Shown: piece after piece, positions 1 to 12,081 of the stretch | Layout of the letters: each line of letters starts with the position of its first letter | How positions within the stretch are numbered: the first letter of the stretch is position 1 | From: Cruorifilaria tuberocauda | Taxonomy: Eukaryota > Nematoda > Chromadorea > Rhabditida > Onchocercidae | Assembly: GCA_013365365.1 (NCBI GenBank) | Contig: JABVXU010000036.1 | Coordinates: 1 to 64,000, forward strand | Reading direction: 5' to 3' | DNA: 64,000 nt | Position numbers and translations under genes: made by a program | The notes under the pieces: model-generated | What the model was told of the DNA's origin: nothing | Databases searched by the model: none | The model's input: the letters and a program-made list of their open reading frames with translations, nothing else

Positions 1-1
1 A

Positions 2-336
2 TCAGTTATAATCAAATTGACCGATACACTGTTAGCTATTTTATCCATATATCACATGAATCAGAAAAACCACATGATTTTGCAAAAAAGGAGAAAACCA
101 AATGACACTATTACTGCTAAGCAGATGGTAAGTTGTTTTCAACAGTCGAATGATTTGTAATTCTATTGATATATTGAGTTATTATTTCCGTATAAATAAT
201 CAAAATAATCTTTTTGCAGTTTAACTTTCTACTCATACTGCTTGATTGGTTTCATTTAATTTGGATTACGACTGCTGATGAAAAAAGAATACCTTTTTCC
301 AGCAGAAATAACTTTTTAATTCATATTTTCGATTGA
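2..336 (+). CDS. 3' end of a putative membrane protein gene (partial at left edge)
   Basis: An open exon runs from the window edge to 127 and ends at a consensus donor (CAGATG|GTAAGT). A second exon begins after TTTTTGCAG at 220 and runs in the same frame to TGA at 334-336. Together they give about 80 residues with two hydrophobic stretches, one in the first 20 residues and one starting FNFLLILLDW, separated by a basic, polar loop. This resembles two neighbouring membrane helices with a short intracellular loop. The family is not recognised; a seven-helix receptor is one possibility but only a guess. An alternative last exon exists: a weak donor at 249 (GATTG|GTTTCA) is phase-compatible with an acceptor at 775 (TTCCTGCAG) and an exon to TAA at 866. 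Confidence 0.45.
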
Positions 337-3300
337 TTGTGTGAAAACGATTGAAAGCGAGATGAAGCAAAGCTTTCCTTTTCTTAGCTTACTCTTGCCA
401 ATATTAAATATTGAAATTTTAATCATAGTTGTTTGCATTAAATGGAAGTGCTTTTTTGGCACTTGCCATTAATCTTTATATTTTTCTTCTCACTTTATTC
501 AATTCATTCTTTATGATTATTGTGAAACATATTTCCCACACTGTCAATAACTCATTTCAATTCGTAATTTCAAGATCACAGTTTCGATTCTTCAATTCAC
601 AATCAAACCATTCATTCAAGGCTCGTTACCCCAATGTACTTTTGAATTTAAGCTGCATGTTTTTGAATTAATTTATTGAAGTAGCTAATTGCATCAGCGT
701 TTTTTAACAACTAAGCATATATATTTGACTTGATATGTTTGTTATTTAATGTATCTCTTTTTGATATTCCTGCAGTATTGCTTATTTCACTAATACAGTT
801 TTGCCCTCTAACCTTCAATCAGAAAGGTTCCCCAGACCGAGAATTGTTCTCCTTCCAAAACTTTAATTTCCGTGGTAGTTACGGACTTAGTTCTGCAGTT
901 TATTTGAAAAATTCTATTTCTCATTTCATACTCAGACATTTTTTTTAATTTTTGAAGTTTATAGAAAGCTTTGAATGGATAATGTATAAGTTATGATCGT
1001 CCTCACAAATCAGTTTTTATTGCCTTTCTCTATATATTCCGTATAGCATTTAGGTAAACAATGAAAGCGAAAGCTTGATCGAGTAACGAATATTATCCAC
1101 AATTGTTCCAGTGGTTCGATTTTTCCGATATTTTTTGCCAGTTTTGAACAGCAAGAAGTGAGAGAAAGAATATTATTTTTACTTCATTCAAACATATTCA
1201 ATTTCCAATTTTTGATCCTGCTTGTTTCTTTTCAAATCGAAAATTTAAAAAACAAAAACATTTACTTAAACTTACTTAATTTATATCAAACTTAACTTAA
1301 AATCTTGGATATCTTATTTTACTTCTTTAATTCTTAATTTCTTAATTTGAATAATTAATATTGGATTAATCAAAAGTATTAAAATATCAGATTACCAAAA
1401 ATTTTTAATATTAAATTGCTATAAGGAATTGATTTGTTTTTTTGAATACTGCAAAAATCAAATAAATAATAACTTGATGTTTTTCAACCCATAAATTAAT
1501 TGAATTTATGATAAACTCACGTGACGGTCCTTACAACTATTGCGCAATTTGAAAAAAATTTGGATTGGATTAAGAGATCTGTCGATAAGAGAAATTAACC
1601 AGAAATAATACATGATATAAAAATCATCTTTTTCAAAATTTCCTTAATAATTTTCAAACATTTCATCTGTTATTGATTTTTTTTTAGTTAAATAGTTAAT
1701 AGAATCAGCTGATAAAATGACAACGTTAAAAAAGATAATTTAAGTGTTTGACGATTATTTTTCCTGTAATTTAACGATGAAAATTTGATAAAAATCTACA
1801 GGATGATGGGATGAACAAAATGATAATTTGTTGACTGGCTCCATTATGAATTGTGCTTTTTCAACAGGGGACGATAAGTGGATGACATTAAGTACTAGCT
1901 CATCTAAAAAATACTCGATAAGGACATTAAGTATGAATAGTTATTAACCAATGACAAACACTAGCACAGCAATTCTTTCTCGAAAACTAAGCAAAAATCA
2001 TGGATATGATGTAAAAAAGAACGAGTAAATCTAATATATTAATCAGTAGAAATCGATAAAAAGATAACTTTGCTGTAATTTTGAATATCGCATTATGAAA
2101 AAAATCCTCAATGAGACAATCCCTCCTTAATTTTCCGTCCGGATGCATTTACCGCAGAATTATTTCTCACCGGAGAATATAAACTTGCTAAGCAACACAA
2201 TTTGTGTGAATGTACATTATAGTTAACTGTAGTAGTTGCTCGCTTTTTGCTGCACTAGATATTCCGGAAATGTAACATTAGAGGTCAGTTTAGCCTTCTT
2301 GATTATATTTTCGTTTCAGTAATTCAATATTAAAAAAAGTATGCTAAATATTTAATAAACTTTTATATTACAAAAATAAATCCTTAATTGCAAAAAATCA
2401 TACTATTAATCTCATAAACTAATTATGATTGATTAATTTTTATTTTCACTACTGATAAATGGTAATAACAATTTTGTGTTCAAACAAATTGATAACAGTG
2501 GATTAAGAAATAGGGAAATAGACCTCTACGAATTTCACTCAATGTAAATCTTTTGGTAAGAATAAATGGGGTACACCTAAGCATTAATTTTCTCTTCCCG
2601 AAATGGAATTATGCATGATACATCATTATATGATAATACTTATCATTTTAGTTAAAGTAATTAAAGTGCGCATTACTTTAACTACATCATTCATTTAAAA
2701 TGATTTATCCTAGCTATTCATAACCGATTGAAATTTGAATTACTAACATCGTTTAGAAATTTCAATTTCCGCAAAATATCAGAATGTTGAAGTAAATGAT
2801 TCCGATTGTTGACTCTTCCGATTACAGCCATTTAAAGTTTGATTTTAAAAAAGGAAAAAATCGAAATAATTTGTAAAAATAATAAAAATAGTTTCAGTAG
2901 CAAAAGTCCAAAATGTTAATTATATGGGCACATATAATAAACAGGTCTTTCTAATAATTCAGGTCACTCAGTATTTATTCATGATTAGCAGAAATCCAAT
3001 TTACCTCTATAAAGTATTTTTCAGGAATAGCTTACTCCTAGAAACTGCAATATGATCTGCTTTGGCATATGTGTACCACTATTTTTTTGCGTTATGCTGT
3101 AACAATTTCACTGATAGCTTTTTAAAACCAATGGTTAGCTTCCTATTTTCAATTCCCTCTCTCTTTCTCTCTTTTTTATCTCTCCTCTTATGTCTTTCTT
3201 TTCTTCTCCCTTTCTTATCACAATTTGGCTCATAACTCTTCAATTTAATCGGAAAGAAGGTTGCTTTTCTTTCTTTCGTTTAGTCTCTTGCTGAAGTGTG

Positions 3301-4948
3301 AAGATTTTTTTTATTTCCAGTATTACACAGCTACCACTCACTCATTTTTTTGTTTCATTCTAAGTTTTTCTTCATTTGAAGATGGATAGCTATTCTATCA
3401 ATACAAAAATAAAATTTAGGATGCTTCCAATCAAGGTAATATTCCTCTCCGATCTTCTCCCAAACACTAGCTCGTGGATATTAAGCGAAATGAACCTTTA
3501 CAAAATTTGTACAAAAAATCTGCACCAGGAAATTACCTAATTGGCAAACGATTTCCCATTTCATGCTGAGAATAATTATGTACCGATCTCACTTTAAATC
3601 AAAATCATTTCATATTAATCAGTAATACATTAATTAATTTATTAGCTTTCATATGACTTCTTCAGTGGCTACCCATCTGATAAGCATTACACTCTACATG
3701 AATCATTTTATGCAATAATTTTATCAATTATAATCAATTTCATCAAAACAATTGCTAAACTGCACATTATATTAACAAGTAAATGAATAAGAAATGAGTT
3801 GATCAATTATTGTTAATGTTGGGAAGTACTTTGCATTAGATTGGCATGCGATGATAAATATTGGCGAGAAGTGACAATTTTCAACCTGTCAACGTGTTCA
3901 TGTACTCATTGCCAAACGGATATGCTCGTTAAGAGCTCAGAAATTTCGATTTCCTTCAAACAAAAATCCTATACCTTTTTCCATCAATTTCACTGGTTTT
4001 ATTAACAACTTTTCAAAAAGAATATTTGGCAAATGCTTTTATTCGTATTTTTTTTCATGGAAGTGCTTGAAGGAGAATATCAGCATAGGAATCGCATGTA
4101 TCGAGAATGCTTTGGCTCTACGAACATGAAGAAGAAGCTGACAAATGCTAGCGTAGAATATGAAATTTCACACTTAAAAACGATCACAGTCATTAAACTG
4201 ACTTTGAAAACAGCTGATAGAAGATGACGCAATCAATGATAGCAATCCAAATGAGAATGCGTTTTCTTCTATTCAATTTTCATCTCATTTTATTTATTCG
4301 AAAACAAAAGAGAAATACTTTAGTCACCGAATAAATCGTTTCATTAATGAAATGACAGTAATATTAGATTTATTCTCAAGATAAGTAATTCTTTTCAATG
4401 GTACTTCTCAAAACAAATATCAACAGAAAAATAAACAGATAGAAGAGATGTGCGAGAGATGCATGGAAAGTCGTCGTGAGTTTTTTCCTTTTTCACTTAA
4501 AAAATTGCAATCACAAAGAAGTTTTTGTGAAGAATAATTGTGAAGAGCTTTTTTTAAGGAATCGAAAATAATTTTTTTGAAAAAAATGCTAAAATTGAAC
4601 AGAAGATAAGATAACCAACTTCTCCAGAAGAAACCGAGACTCTTCAAATTCTCGTATATCTGTAAGAAAAGAAAGAGTAAATCTATACTTTGTAAAAGCA
4701 AATTATCATTTCTTGTTTAAATTTATTGATGAATATTTCCAAACATACCAAATTAATCCATTGATTGATTGATTTATTAAAAATTTCATTGAATTCATAT
4801 AGTGCACTTTTGAAATTATCTGAAAATCGTTAATCAAGGAAATATCTTAATCAATCTTAATCAGAAAGAGAGCATCAAACTCATGCTCACAGATATAGTT
4901 TATAAAAGATGTGTGTAAATTTTTTTTTGTGATGTTGGAATGGTACAG
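337..4948. other. AT-rich intergenic region, no supported gene
   Basis: I see no gene with joined exons here. A pyrimidine-rich tract with CTCT runs lies near 3155-3215. A hydrophobic open frame without an ATG at 429-671, an exon-like segment at 776-866 (possible last exon of the left-edge gene) and a 64-aa ATG ORF at 4033-4227 with a hydrophobic start are the only coding-like pieces. None has clear splice partners. Confidence 0.5.
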
Positions 4949-7900
4949 ATGAATAATGTGGTAAAAGACACAATCAGGTGGAGTCGATTAGGGTAAGTTG
5001 ATAGTACTGCTGACAGTGAAGATCGTTTTACCGATAGTGGTAGTTATGGTATTCCACTGCCACTGGTATAATACTGACAATACTCAAGTTGAATTGTGGC
5101 ACATTACTTACATTTCTCTTTAAGAACAAGAAAAGATAAATTAACAAAAGGTTAGCTTAAAATTTCAGTTATTCAACAAGCAAAGAGCTTTGTTATCATC
5201 TTTTGAAAACAAGCGAACTAAGTGAATAAAGGATTATCTTAACATTTTGAAACAATTTAAATTATAGGTGAACAATCTTTATAATCTAAATTTCTACAAG
5301 ACAAATTCACTTCAATTGTTTCAATACTGATTGTGTTATTACCATATAATTATTTCAGTTTTTCAATACCTAGGATCCTAATACTTTTTTTTCTGAAGAA
5401 TCAGTTGTAAGTGATACGATGACTTTGTAAACTAGGAGTATCTTGCAGAACTTTTTTTTGGGAATTTTTAAAATATTTTTAAATTATACATTTTCTCATA
5501 CTATTAAGAAGAATGGATTTAAAGTTAATGCATAACTTCCTTATATTCTCCACTAGTTTCTCCAGATGGTTAAACAATGAAAATAGTTATGACAGTGCAA
5601 TCTATTACCTTTAATTATCCCTAATTTGCACTTTTTGCTTATTAGATATTTTACCGGTAGTAAATGAAACTTTTACGAAAGTATTTTAATTGATTTAACA
5701 TGAAACATCGCAAATATGATCATTCGAGATGTAAGATAAATCTTTCAATCAGTTTGCCTAAATCTCTCAGCTCTATTCAATTTTCGATCTTCTCTTTTTT
5801 TAGGTTTTGAAATATTTCCTTATTTTTTCTTATCTCGGCGAACTAATTTCTAAAAAAAATTTTATTCATGTATCTTACAACTGTTATCTGCGCGCGCGTG
5901 GCATATTTTTCAGAGGAATTGATTGATAATTCAAAAACTTGCATCCTAATGATATGATATTGCAAGGTCTTTGATGCAAGTAGTTTAGTTTTGTTACTTA
6001 TTTTTAACTAATTAGTACTGAATCACTCTGAGTGGTGATTGCTTATATCATTTTTAGAACAACGGTTTCTTAATTGAAAGTTGTGAACTTACTGCTAGCA
6101 TTTTTTACTAACAAGAAAGATGTTATATTCAAATTTAATATAAACGAATTTCAGGAAGGTTTCAGGTATGCTTCTAAATTCAGATAGAAGAAGTGATGTT
6201 GATCAAACGACGATACACCTCAATAGAGCATCAACTTTCGGACAGTTGCTTGATTCACTTCGCCGTACTGTCAGCGACATGGGAATGTGGAATGATGAGA
6301 TGCAGCGCGATCTGCCGAAACGATGGGAAAAGCACGGGGATATGATTATCTTACCACATAACTGTTTCAAGCATCCAAACTGGAGACTAATGGGTGAGTA
6401 AAAGTGCCGATATTATTTATCTCTTTGCTTTCCACATTCAGTGAAAATTTAAACCTGACTTCGAGATATTTTTATTTAAATTTTTTTAAAAATAATTTAA
6501 ATATTACTGTAAAGTTCAAGAAATCAAGAATTAGATTTGCTGTTACATAGCAGTCATAATTTGTCTACAGGAGTTTGACAGATATTTCATTTTTTTTCAC
6601 ATTTTTTTCTCCTCATTATTCCTAGAATTAGAATACCAAATTTATCCTTAAGTCTCTTCTCTTCAGAATGAATTAAGATAACGTAGCAAATTTTTAATTG
6701 TTAGCTAAACAATAGCATAATTTTAAAATTCCATCAGGCCCAAAGTTGTGGGAGATGGTAACAGAATTACTTAATGCGAACCGTTTGGGGAAGAAGCGTA
6801 TTATCGAAGGAGACGAACTTCATGAGCCTCACATCGATCTGTTATATGGAAAGGATGGATGGGTGGAACATATGGATGGTGATATCAGGTATTACTTATT
6901 GGTTGACTTTAAATGAATGAAACCTCAAACAGAACAAATCATAATTCAAGTGATAAGTGATAAAAACTCAGTTCTTGTTTAACCTGTGAAGGCAACTACG
7001 CATAATTTATCTTTATCAGCAACGCATTTTTTTAATGAATTTTTACTTGAAGGAACTAATTTCTGTGATAAAAAAGTTGTATAATTCCATTCAAAAATTG
7101 ATAAACATATTTCATGGGAAACTTACAGATTCCTTTACGATGTCACAAAATGTTTTTTTAATGTTAACAATGCCTCCGAAAAGCAACGGATCTCAGAGTT
7201 CGATTGCCATCAAGAAATTGTCACCGATATGTTCGCTGGTATTGCTCGTTTTCGAAATCAATAAATAAATTAGAAATTTGCTGTTTTCTAAACTAAGCAT
7301 TTTCGATAACAGGAATTGGATATTACACATTGGCTTATTTGATAAATGCACAAGCAAAACATGTCTATGCTATCGATTGGAATGAAGATGCTATTGAAGC
7401 ATTAAAACGTAGCTTGCAAAGGAACGGTATCGAAAATCGATGCACAGTCATTCAAGGCGATTCGAGAAAGGTAATTTCTGAGAAGTTTTAATGTTTATAT
7501 AATGATGAGAGAAATTTAGCTTATTTCATCCAAATGGCTATTTGATAAATTGATAAACTGAGTAAAAATAGAGTCAAATGTTGCAGAAATGCAGAAAAGA
7601 CAGTGTTCCGTAGTAAATTTTCAGAATTTCCATAGTATAACTTTGCAAAAGTCTTTTCATATTTGTCTTTCTAGGAACTCCATCATATTCCATCAAAATT
7701 ATCAAAGCTATTGATTTCCCGCCATTAAAACTAGTCTTACTTTGCTTTATTCGTCGTAAATTAACTGATTGAGACTGTAATGCTTCAAAAATTCCATAAA
7801 ATAGCAACATCGCTTCTTATGTAACAAAATGCGTTTTTCATGAAAATTTTGGTGTCACAAATCAATTACTTGCTATACCGCAGGTAACACCGCTTGGTGT

Positions 7901-9072
7901 AGCGGATCGTGTGAATATTGGATCGCTACCATCATCACGACCGTACTGGCTGGCTGCTTGTAAATGTTTGAGATCAACAGGTGGAATACTTCACGTACAT
8001 GAAGCAATCAGGACATCAGAACAAGGAATTAGCAGTTTGGAGCTCATTGATAAATATCCCAAACTAAGGTCCTGGAAACTATTAAAATCTTTAATGGAAA
8101 TGTTATATATTTTATCAAAATTGAAATTCGATTTTCACTTGTTCCAAATGCTGTTTAAATCCAATTTATTATGGTCATACACTATATCTATGCCATAAAA
8201 GAAATCCGGTATGGAAATGAATCGAATTATTGACAGAAGAAACTATATCATTCGTCATTTATGACTATTTGCCAGAAGCTGTCTTCAATACTTTCTTTTT
8301 CTTATAGGAAGGAAAATGTAAAGTTCATCAACGAAGAGACTGCATTAAACGATATTACCGATATTAAAAACATTGATACCGAAAGGAAAATTGAGCTGGA
8401 TAAGAATGGGGATCATAACAATAAGAGTATCTTCTTTAGCAATGCAATAGATTGTTATGCAATGTGAAGATTTGGTTCTCACTAAATTTACTAAATAATT
8501 CTTTAAGCAAAATTTTCTTGAATCAAATGAAACACGGACTTGCTTCCTGTGAACTCAGCATAACCAGCTTCTAAATTTCAGAATTGAAAATTTTTTAGAA
8601 AACAATAATACAGTACAAGACAATACAACGAAAAAAAGAAAACTAAGTCGTTCAGCAACTATTATCAAAGAAATGGAAAGTCGTATCTTGCCACATGGAA
8701 GAATCGATGATCGCTTCAGAAAAGAGAAATGGTCAATGATCAGTCAGATTTTGCAGAACTTTGCCATGACCTGCGCTACAAAGTAATTTTCACTATAAAA
8801 AAAACCTTTAATTATAATTCTCTCTGAATCTTTGGTATGGAAGAGATTATTTAAACATGTTGCACGCTCATGTATATTTCAGCTGTACTCGGTATCTGAA
8901 TAACATCCATGATGAGAAGGATAAAATATGGACTTGTACAATATTAGAAGTAAATATAGTGAAAAATTATCAAATGAAAACAGATCACGTTGTTGTGGAC
9001 TTGTTATGTCGACCGGAAGATGAAAAAGAAGTAAAACGCACTGAATTTCAATTCCGCATCGACCGTAGTTAA
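4949..9072 (+). CDS. TYW2: TYW2, tRNA(Phe) wybutosine aminocarboxypropyltransferase
   Basis: TYW2/TRMT12 transfers the aminocarboxypropyl group of S-adenosylmethionine to the modified guanosine at position 37 of tRNA(Phe), a step in wybutosine synthesis. Exons, all phase-compatible: 4949-4992, 6155-6393, 6738-6888, 7129-7238, 7313-7470, 7884-8068, 8308-8463, 8582-8782, 8883-9072; 477 aa. The AdoMet-fold motif DMFAGIGYYTL is split across a phase-1 intron (7238/7313). It is followed by VYAIDWNEDAIEAL and the downstream block DRVNIGSLPSSRPYW ... GGILHVHEA, all typical of TYW2. The C-terminal block ending DHVVVDLLCRP also fits. The first exon is inferred from an acceptor adjacent to the ATG and a perfect GG|GTAAGT donor of matching phase; otherwise translation would begin at ATG 6168 (458 aa). 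The donor at 8464 is weak. A polyadenylation-like AATAAA lies at 9128-9133. Confidence 0.85.
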
Positions 9073-9701
9073 TTCCTATTTTTGTTTCATAGCATTATTA
9101 AAAGATATGTCCAGCTGAACATGATTCAATAAAATAGGTGTTACTAAATTTGCTGCTTCTCAAAGGAAATCTGAAATGTGAGACAGTTCATATTCGATTT
9201 CAGAATTCAAGTCGGTTGGGAAGGAAGGATAATATAAAAATGAATTACTCATGTTGTATAATACTTTGAAACTCGAAAAAAAGCAGATTTTACTCCGACA
9301 TTAAGATAATGTGATCAATCAGGAACTTTCCTCTTATCTGTCTAAATTTTTAACTTAGACAAAAAAGTCTTTACCATAAAGAAGAACTTAATCAAAAGAG
9401 ATAAAACCAATTCAACTTTACAATTTTTGTATTCAGAGCTGGAATAAATCCACTTTCTCGCGAGCAACAAATTTAATACTAACGATGAAAAAGTAGATTC
9501 AAAAATTGAATAAGAGACCACAAGAAATTCATAAATGCGATAATAGCGCCATGTGAAAGACAACCAGGCAAAAAATCATAAGACGAATGGCAAATTGAGG
9601 AATTGTAATTAATGACTGTAGTTACACAAAAAAAAGGATGAAAGTCTCGATAAATGTAGTACCATATAAAGAATATTTCATAAAGTATAAAATGATCGAA
9701 T
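9073..9701. other. Convergent intergenic region
   Basis: Shared 3' space between TYW2 (+) and the REEP gene (-). It contains the AATAAA at 9128 and no coding signal. Confidence 0.6.
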
Positions 9702-11359
9702 TTATCGACCACGAGAGATGCTACGATTTGCTGTAACGCGCCTTGTTCGCTGCGACCGATTTGTCGCATCTTCTACAAATCAAAGATTAGATGAAATGCA
9801 TAGATATATCAAAGGGCTTGATTTATCTACAGAGATGGATTATATGGAGACGGTATAAAAAACAAAATTAATTCTGAATACCGCAAAAATTGCGATTTCC
9901 TGGATTCCTCATTATTTACATCGCTGGTTCATGAAATGAGATGGAATTGAATAGCAAAAAATTAACAGCGCATGTAAGAGTATAAAAATTAAAATTACCT
10001 TCCGCTCTCTTATTTCGATGTGGTCGCTTTCGCCCTTTCTTAACAACGCTGACACCATCAGAATTTGCGCAGTTTCCTTTCAAGCGACTTGATGCTAAAG
10101 TACATGATCAGATTAATATATTTCAAATTATTATGGAATGGCAGCACTCATGTTTGCGCCTTTTTAATTTGATTTGCAAAAAAAAAAAAAGAGAAACTTA
10201 CAGTGTAGGAGCATATTACTTTCACTTTCTTCTATCTCTCTTTTAATGTCTGTTTCTTCATCAACTACCCGGATAATATCCTCTTCTGCTTGTTCTTCAA
10301 CTACTGCAAAAGCGCACATTAGAAAAGTTATACAGTAACATACCAGTTTTTTTGCAAGTGAAATAACTGAAAGATTTATAACTGCAATTTTAATAAAAAA
10401 AGACACCAAGAGTTAAAAAATAATAACAATCAATGTACTAACCGACTGTTATTGGAGCGTATCGACCGGTGAGTAATGAGTGACCAGATGGAGAACTATC
10501 CGTTGTTGCAAGTGACAATAATCCGACACGTGCTCTGCAAAACGCTTTTTGATTTTTCTTTCAGAGCAACATGATGATTCATTTATGGCTTTTACTATCT
10601 AAAATTTTCATTAAATACTGACTTATTCAAAGCTCCATTTCCTAATCTCGAGACTTGCCGTTGTACTGAACGTCCCATATTGTCTAACATCTCATCAATA
10701 TCCTGTTCATATGTTGTTAAAAACGGAGCGATTAACTAAAACAATTCATAAAAAGAAATGTAAATAAAGCCTGCAATAATCAACAGATTACATAGGGTAT
10801 TATTTGTTCCTTTTCAATTTCTTCCTACCAACTTCCCATGTCAAAACCAATTCATACTATTATTGCTGTAAATAACAACGTCTTTTGAGGTTATATGTTC
10901 TGAATTGTTTTCCAATGAGTACAAAGTTTCAACAGTCTATTTTCTTTAGAAATATTAATTATTAATTCAAAAATATTTAATATTAATGTTTACTTTCTGA
11001 TGAACGATTGAAGCACCGTCCGTCCATGGTGATGCTGTCCAAAGCAGGAAGCTCATTTTCATGAGCAAATAACCGGGCACAATATATGGCAGAAGAAGTA
11101 GATCACCAATCGTATCAGCTGCTAGAAAGCCTGCATAAACCGTCCAATATTTCAACCATCGCTTCTAAAACAATTCAATTATTCCTAATTGGAAGCCTTG
11201 ACAATTATGAAACAATTATTACTAGAGAAATATGATAAATAAGCGAGCTGTAACCATTTGTAAGAAATCGCCTTCACGAATGACTTTGAAAGTTTTAAAA
11301 GCCGGGTAAAGTGCTCCAACCACAACAGATGCGGCATGTGAAAGTAACTGAAGAACCAT
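9702..11359 (-). CDS. REEP1-4-type receptor expression-enhancing protein (TB2/DP1/HVA22 family)
   Basis: Predicted integral ER protein that shapes tubular ER membranes. Exons on the minus strand: 11359-11255, 11164-10994, 10735-10623, 10534-10443, 10303-10202, 10094-9999, 9772-9702; phases join without error to 249 aa, close to vertebrate REEP1-4 lengths. The N-terminus reads MVLQLLSHAASVVVGALYPA, followed by the KRWLKYWTVYAGF ... DLLLLPYIVPGYLLMKMSFLLW hairpin segments and the conserved SPWTDGASIVHQK, matching the TB2/DP1 domain at residues 1-100. The tail from about residue 130 is Ser/Thr- and Glu-rich and ends in an Arg/Lys-rich stretch, as expected for the cytosolic REEP1-4 tail and unlike the short REEP5/6. 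The ATG follows directly after GCTTTCAG, a likely spliced-leader acceptor. Family assignment is firm; the exact paralogue is not. Confidence 0.88.
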
Positions 11360-12081
11360 CTGAAAGCAAAATCTCCTAAATCGACGGTGACATATACGTT
11401 ATAAAGCAGTGAAATACGCGCATTAAACATCCATGCATTAAACATTATTGAAAGAATTCCACGTTGTCTTAATAAACGACATTGAAAAAGGAATTTGGAA
11501 AGATGATACAAATGAAGAGATAAACGTTTGAATGATAAGTTCAAAAAAATTGTTTCATCTGGTTAGACAAAACTTTATGCCCCCGAAGAGTCGACAGAAA
11601 TCTGCAAGTTTTACTTTCTATCAATGTTAAACTTGAAAACTACACATTTTATTCAGCGACCTTTATCTCCCAGTGCATCTTCCAAGAGAAACTATCTATA
11701 CCACGTCAATTTAAAAAAGTCTCTCCACATTCAAACAGGTCCTTCCGTTCACACCAAACCATCGACGGCTCCCCGCTCACCTCCTGAGTAACATAGTCTC
11801 GCAACAAATTCCATACTCCCATGTGTGTCATAAGGTTCGTGATCGTGTTGCGAAAAGATAATAGCAGAAGTTTTGAAATGGGGAGGGAGTGTGGAAAAGT
11901 GTTTTAGGGAAAGGTTGAGAGGCGGGATTGGTAGGCGATAAGTCATACGCTACGGGCTGCTTACATTCTCTCTATCCAATTTTCTTATTAATTTTTTTCT
12001 ATAGACTGCAATTCATTCCTGTTACAGAAATTAAGTTCTGTAATTTCTGTTGGTATGTTTGATATTACAGGAGAGATAAAA
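11360..12081. promoter_or_regulatory. Divergent intergenic region between REEP and pbs-1
   Basis: About 720 bp between two divergent starts, so it probably holds both promoters. A 12-bp-scale CT-rich block and a more GC-rich patch lie near 11750-11945. ORFs crossing it on the minus strand (11185-11544, 11749-11946) have no splice context and look fortuitous. An acceptor at 12070 (GATATTACAG) precedes the pbs-1 ATG. Confidence 0.4.

Noticed and set aside
4420..4701. 93-aa minus-strand ORF
   Set aside because: AT-rich, Phe/Leu/Ser-dominated, no splice or start context; typical of chance frames here.
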